32,845 nucleotides of DNA from Betaproteobacteria bacterium HGW-Betaproteobacteria-16 (GTDB lineage: Bacteria > Pseudomonadota > Gammaproteobacteria > Burkholderiales > Burkholderiaceae_C): positions 1-32,845 of the forward strand of contig PHCQ01000058.1 of NCBI GenBank assembly GCA_002840835.1. Reading direction: 5' to 3'. The notes under the pieces are model-generated. The model was given only the letters and a program-made list of their open reading frames with translations, did not search any database and was not told the DNA's origin. Numbering within the stretch: the stretch's first letter is position 1; each line of letters opens with the position of its first letter. Below, in pieces: positions 30,898 to 32,845 of this stretch. A program made the translations under genes and the position numbers.

Positions 30898-32845
30898 ATG
30901 AACAAGACTTACAAATCGATCTGGAACGAAACCCTTGGAACCTACGTAGCAGCCTCAGAAACCGCCACCTCCGCAGGCCGCAAGACCACTTCGACCCGCA
31001 GGTCCCGCAGGGCACCTGCCCGTGCTCACGCCGGACAACTGGTTCTTGAGCAGCGCATCGTTTTTGACGCTGCCCTACCGGCCACGATGATTGAAGTGTC
31101 TGCCGACAGCGACTCGGGACACCAGGAACTGGTCGATGCCTACGAAGTGGACGTGGCAGTGGACGAGGTGTCTGTGGCGCCGACCACCCGTGACAACGAA
31201 GAAAGCAGTCTTGAGGCCTCGCCGCCGAATACGGAGGAGGCTGGCGATGGGATCGACTCCGCGGATTCTGCGGATTCCATTGATTCTCTGGATACGGATG
31301 CTGACAGCGAAACGGACGGGGTTGAGCAATCCGCGCTGGAAGCTGATGAGCAAGCTTCCGAAGCCGACGAACTCACTGGCGCCGAGGCAGATCAGATTGA
31401 CGAAGGCGAAACCGACGCCGACCTCGATCCCGCGCGGGTTGAAATCATCGTGGTGGACTCCGTGGTCGCCGACATCACCGACTTCATCGCCAGCCACCCG
31501 GGCGAGATCATCTATCTGGATCCAGAGCGCGACGGCGTGGAGCAACTGGCCGAAGCGCTGCAAGGGCGCACCGATGTCAATGCCATCCACATCCTGAGCC
31601 ATGGCGAAGCAGGTCAGGTTCACCTGGGCTCGTCGACCCTGACGACCGAGAGCATCCAGGGCGAACACGCCGATGAGCTGGCAACCATTCGCGCGGCGCT
31701 TTCCCCTGACGCAGACCTGCTGCTTTATGGATGCGACATTGCGGAAGACGAAGTCGGCATGAGCTTTGTCCAAGCCCTGGCAGAGGCAACAGGTGCCGAC
31801 GTCGCGGCTTCGGCAGATGCGACTGGCGCGAGCGAGCTGGGTGGCGACTGGGTGCTTGAAGCCCAGCAAGGGCAGGTGGAGACCGATGCCTTGGCCATCG
31901 GTGATTGGCAGGGTTTGCTCGGAACCTCGATCTCCATCACCAGTGCCAACGTGTTGAGTGCGGGTTTGGGGTTCTCCGTTCAGGCCTACAACCCGGATGG
32001 CACGCCAGGAACGGTCTCTGTTCAGACCGGTACGCCTCCAGGATTTGGTGTGGCGGGCGTCGCCTCTGGTGCCGACTCGGAAATTGGTGAGACGGGAGGG
32101 CTTGCCGAGCAACTGGAGATCACCTTTGATGGTTCGGTTGAAAGTGCCGACGTCTGGATTGCCTGGTTGAACTCTTCTGAGACTGCTTTGGTGAACCTGT
32201 ACCAAGGCGGGGATCTGGTGGGAAGCTGGACACAGTTCAGCGGCACCGACACCGTGGATGGGCCTTTTCAGTTGGACGCTGGCGGGGTTCCGTTCGACCG
32301 GATGGTGTTCACCGTCCCGACCGACAACGCCTCCACTGGCGATGATTATTTGGTCAATCGCATTGACTTCGTCCTGATGCGTCCGCCATCAGCGCAGAAC
32401 GATGCCTTTGCGACGTCTGAAGACGCGCCCGTGAACGGCAATCTGTTTGCCAACAATGGCAGCGGATTCGACACCGATCCCGATGGCGACAGCTTCACGG
32501 TGACGGCCAACACCGATCCCGCCAACGGCACGGTGGTGATCACCTCCAACGGTGATTTCACCTACACGCCCAACGCCAATTTCAATGGATCGGACAGCTT
32601 CACGTACACCATCACCGATTCCGACGGGGGTACCAGCACGGCCACCGTGACGGTCACGGTAACGCCGGTCAATGACGCACCGGTGGGCGCAGACGACAGC
32701 ATCACGGTAAGCGAGGACGCGCCCTTTGTGGGCACGCTGCCGGTGGCTGCGGACGTAGACGCAGATGCGCTGAGCTACGCGCTGGCCAGTGCGCCTGCGA
32801 ACGGCTCGGTGGTGATCAACGGCGACGGCAGCTACACCTACACGC
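30898..32845 (+). CDS. Large DUF4347 surface protein with ESPR-type N-terminus and cadherin-like repeats (3' end outside window)
   Basis: 649 codons are open to the window edge. Residues 1-29 (MNKTYKSIWNETLGTYVAAS and on) match the extended signal peptide region (ESPR) seen in type V secreted proteins. LVLEQRIVFDAA (48-59) resembles the LEPR-type motif of giant repeat adhesins. Residues about 62-178 are an acidic Ser/Asp/Glu linker. A DUF4347 domain spans about 181-332, with AIHILSHGEAG and LLLYGCDIAE. A beta-rich region follows to about 499. Then come two tandem cadherin/Ig-like repeats: AQNDAFATSEDAP, TPNANFNGSDSFTYT, then APVGADDSITVSEDAP, the second cut off. Relatives run to thousands of residues and act as adhesins. 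Secretion route and length are not visible here. Confidence 0.85.
   Translation, partial: MNKTYKSIWNETLGTYVAASETATSAGRKTTSTRRSRRAPARAHAGQLVLEQRIVFDAALPATMIEVSADSDSGHQELVDAYEVDVAVDEVSVAPTTRDNEESSLEASPPNTEEAGDGIDSADSADSIDSLDTDADSETDGVEQSALEADEQASEADELTGAEADQIDEGETDADLDPARVEIIVVDSVVADITDFIASHPGEIIYLDPERDGVEQLAEALQGRTDVNAIHILSHGEAGQVHLGSSTLTTESIQGEHADELATIRAALSPDADLLLYGCDIAEDEVGMSFVQALAEATGADVAASADATGASELGGDWVLEAQQGQVETDALAIGDWQGLLGTSISITSANVLSAGLGFSVQAYNPDGTPGTVSVQTGTPPGFGVAGVASGADSEIGETGGLAEQLEITFDGSVESADVWIAWLNSSETALVNLYQGGDLVGSWTQFSGTDTVDGPFQLDAGGVPFDRMVFTVPTDNASTGDDYLVNRIDFVLMRPPSAQNDAFATSEDAPVNGNLFANNGSGFDTDPDGDSFTVTANTDPANGTVVITSNGDFTYTPNANFNGSDSFTYTITDSDGGTSTATVTVTVTPVNDAPVGADDSITVSEDAPFVGTLPVAADVDADALSYALASAPANGSVVINGDGSYTYT

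Noticed and set aside
1..32845. CRISPR arrays, tRNA/rRNA genes, insertion sequences
   Set aside because: No regularly spaced direct repeats, no cloverleaf-like or rRNA-like stretches, and no transposase motifs were seen on either strand.

Overview
The window is chromosomal DNA from a GC-rich betaproteobacterium. Gene content, protein sequences and synteny (rplU-rpmA-obgE-proB, hemA-prfA-prmC-grxD, DUF971-ubiE-ubiJ-ubiB, fmdB-DUF502-aspS-nudB) point to Burkholderiales, family Comamonadaceae, in the neighbourhood of Hydrogenophaga or Acidovorax. The genus cannot be fixed from this window. Most of it is conserved core genome. No tRNA, rRNA, CRISPR, insertion sequence or prophage was recognised.

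Layout. 1-2975 (+): ribosomal proteins L21 (lacking only its first codon) and L27, a terminator-like hairpin, the ribosome-assembly GTPase ObgE and glutamate 5-kinase ProB. 3041-3679 (-): the RNA pyrophosphohydrolase RppH, divergent from proS and a translationally coupled lytic transglycosylase (3872-6294, +). 6344-11374 (-): an orphan Lon-like AAA+ ATPase and, behind a terminator, the hemA-prfA-prmC-grxD run, which links the first step of tetrapyrrole synthesis to translation termination. A REP-like palindromic repeat lies between prfA and prmC. 11423-11680 (+): a small membrane protein. 11699-16774 (-): a complete ugpBAECQ cluster for uptake and use of glycerol-3-phosphate and its diesters, with hairpins between genes. 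16929-20855 (+): a giant DUF3683/FAD/Fe-S/CCG oxidoreductase. 21119-25790 (+): DUF971, UbiE, a Tim44-like membrane protein, a UbiJ-like SCP2 protein and UbiB, a ubiquinone-biosynthesis neighbourhood. 25963-28871 (+): an FmdB zinc ribbon protein, a DUF502 membrane protein and aspartyl-tRNA synthetase, closed by a strong terminator. 29081-30614 (+): a YqjD/YqjE/YqjK-like membrane trio and NudB.

The accessory-looking part is the right end. A non-coding leader (30615-30897) carries two sets of hairpins. It precedes the start of a very large surface protein (30898 to the window edge, open). That protein combines an ESPR-type N-terminus, an LEPR-like motif, an acidic linker, a DUF4347 domain with His-Gly and Gly-Cys motifs, and the first tandem cadherin/Ig-like repeats. 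It is the most interesting object here, but its C-terminus and any secretion genes lie outside the window.

Starts were chosen by family N-termini and ribosome binding sites; several are uncertain and are flagged. All functional names are homology judgements made by reading the sequence, without database searches.
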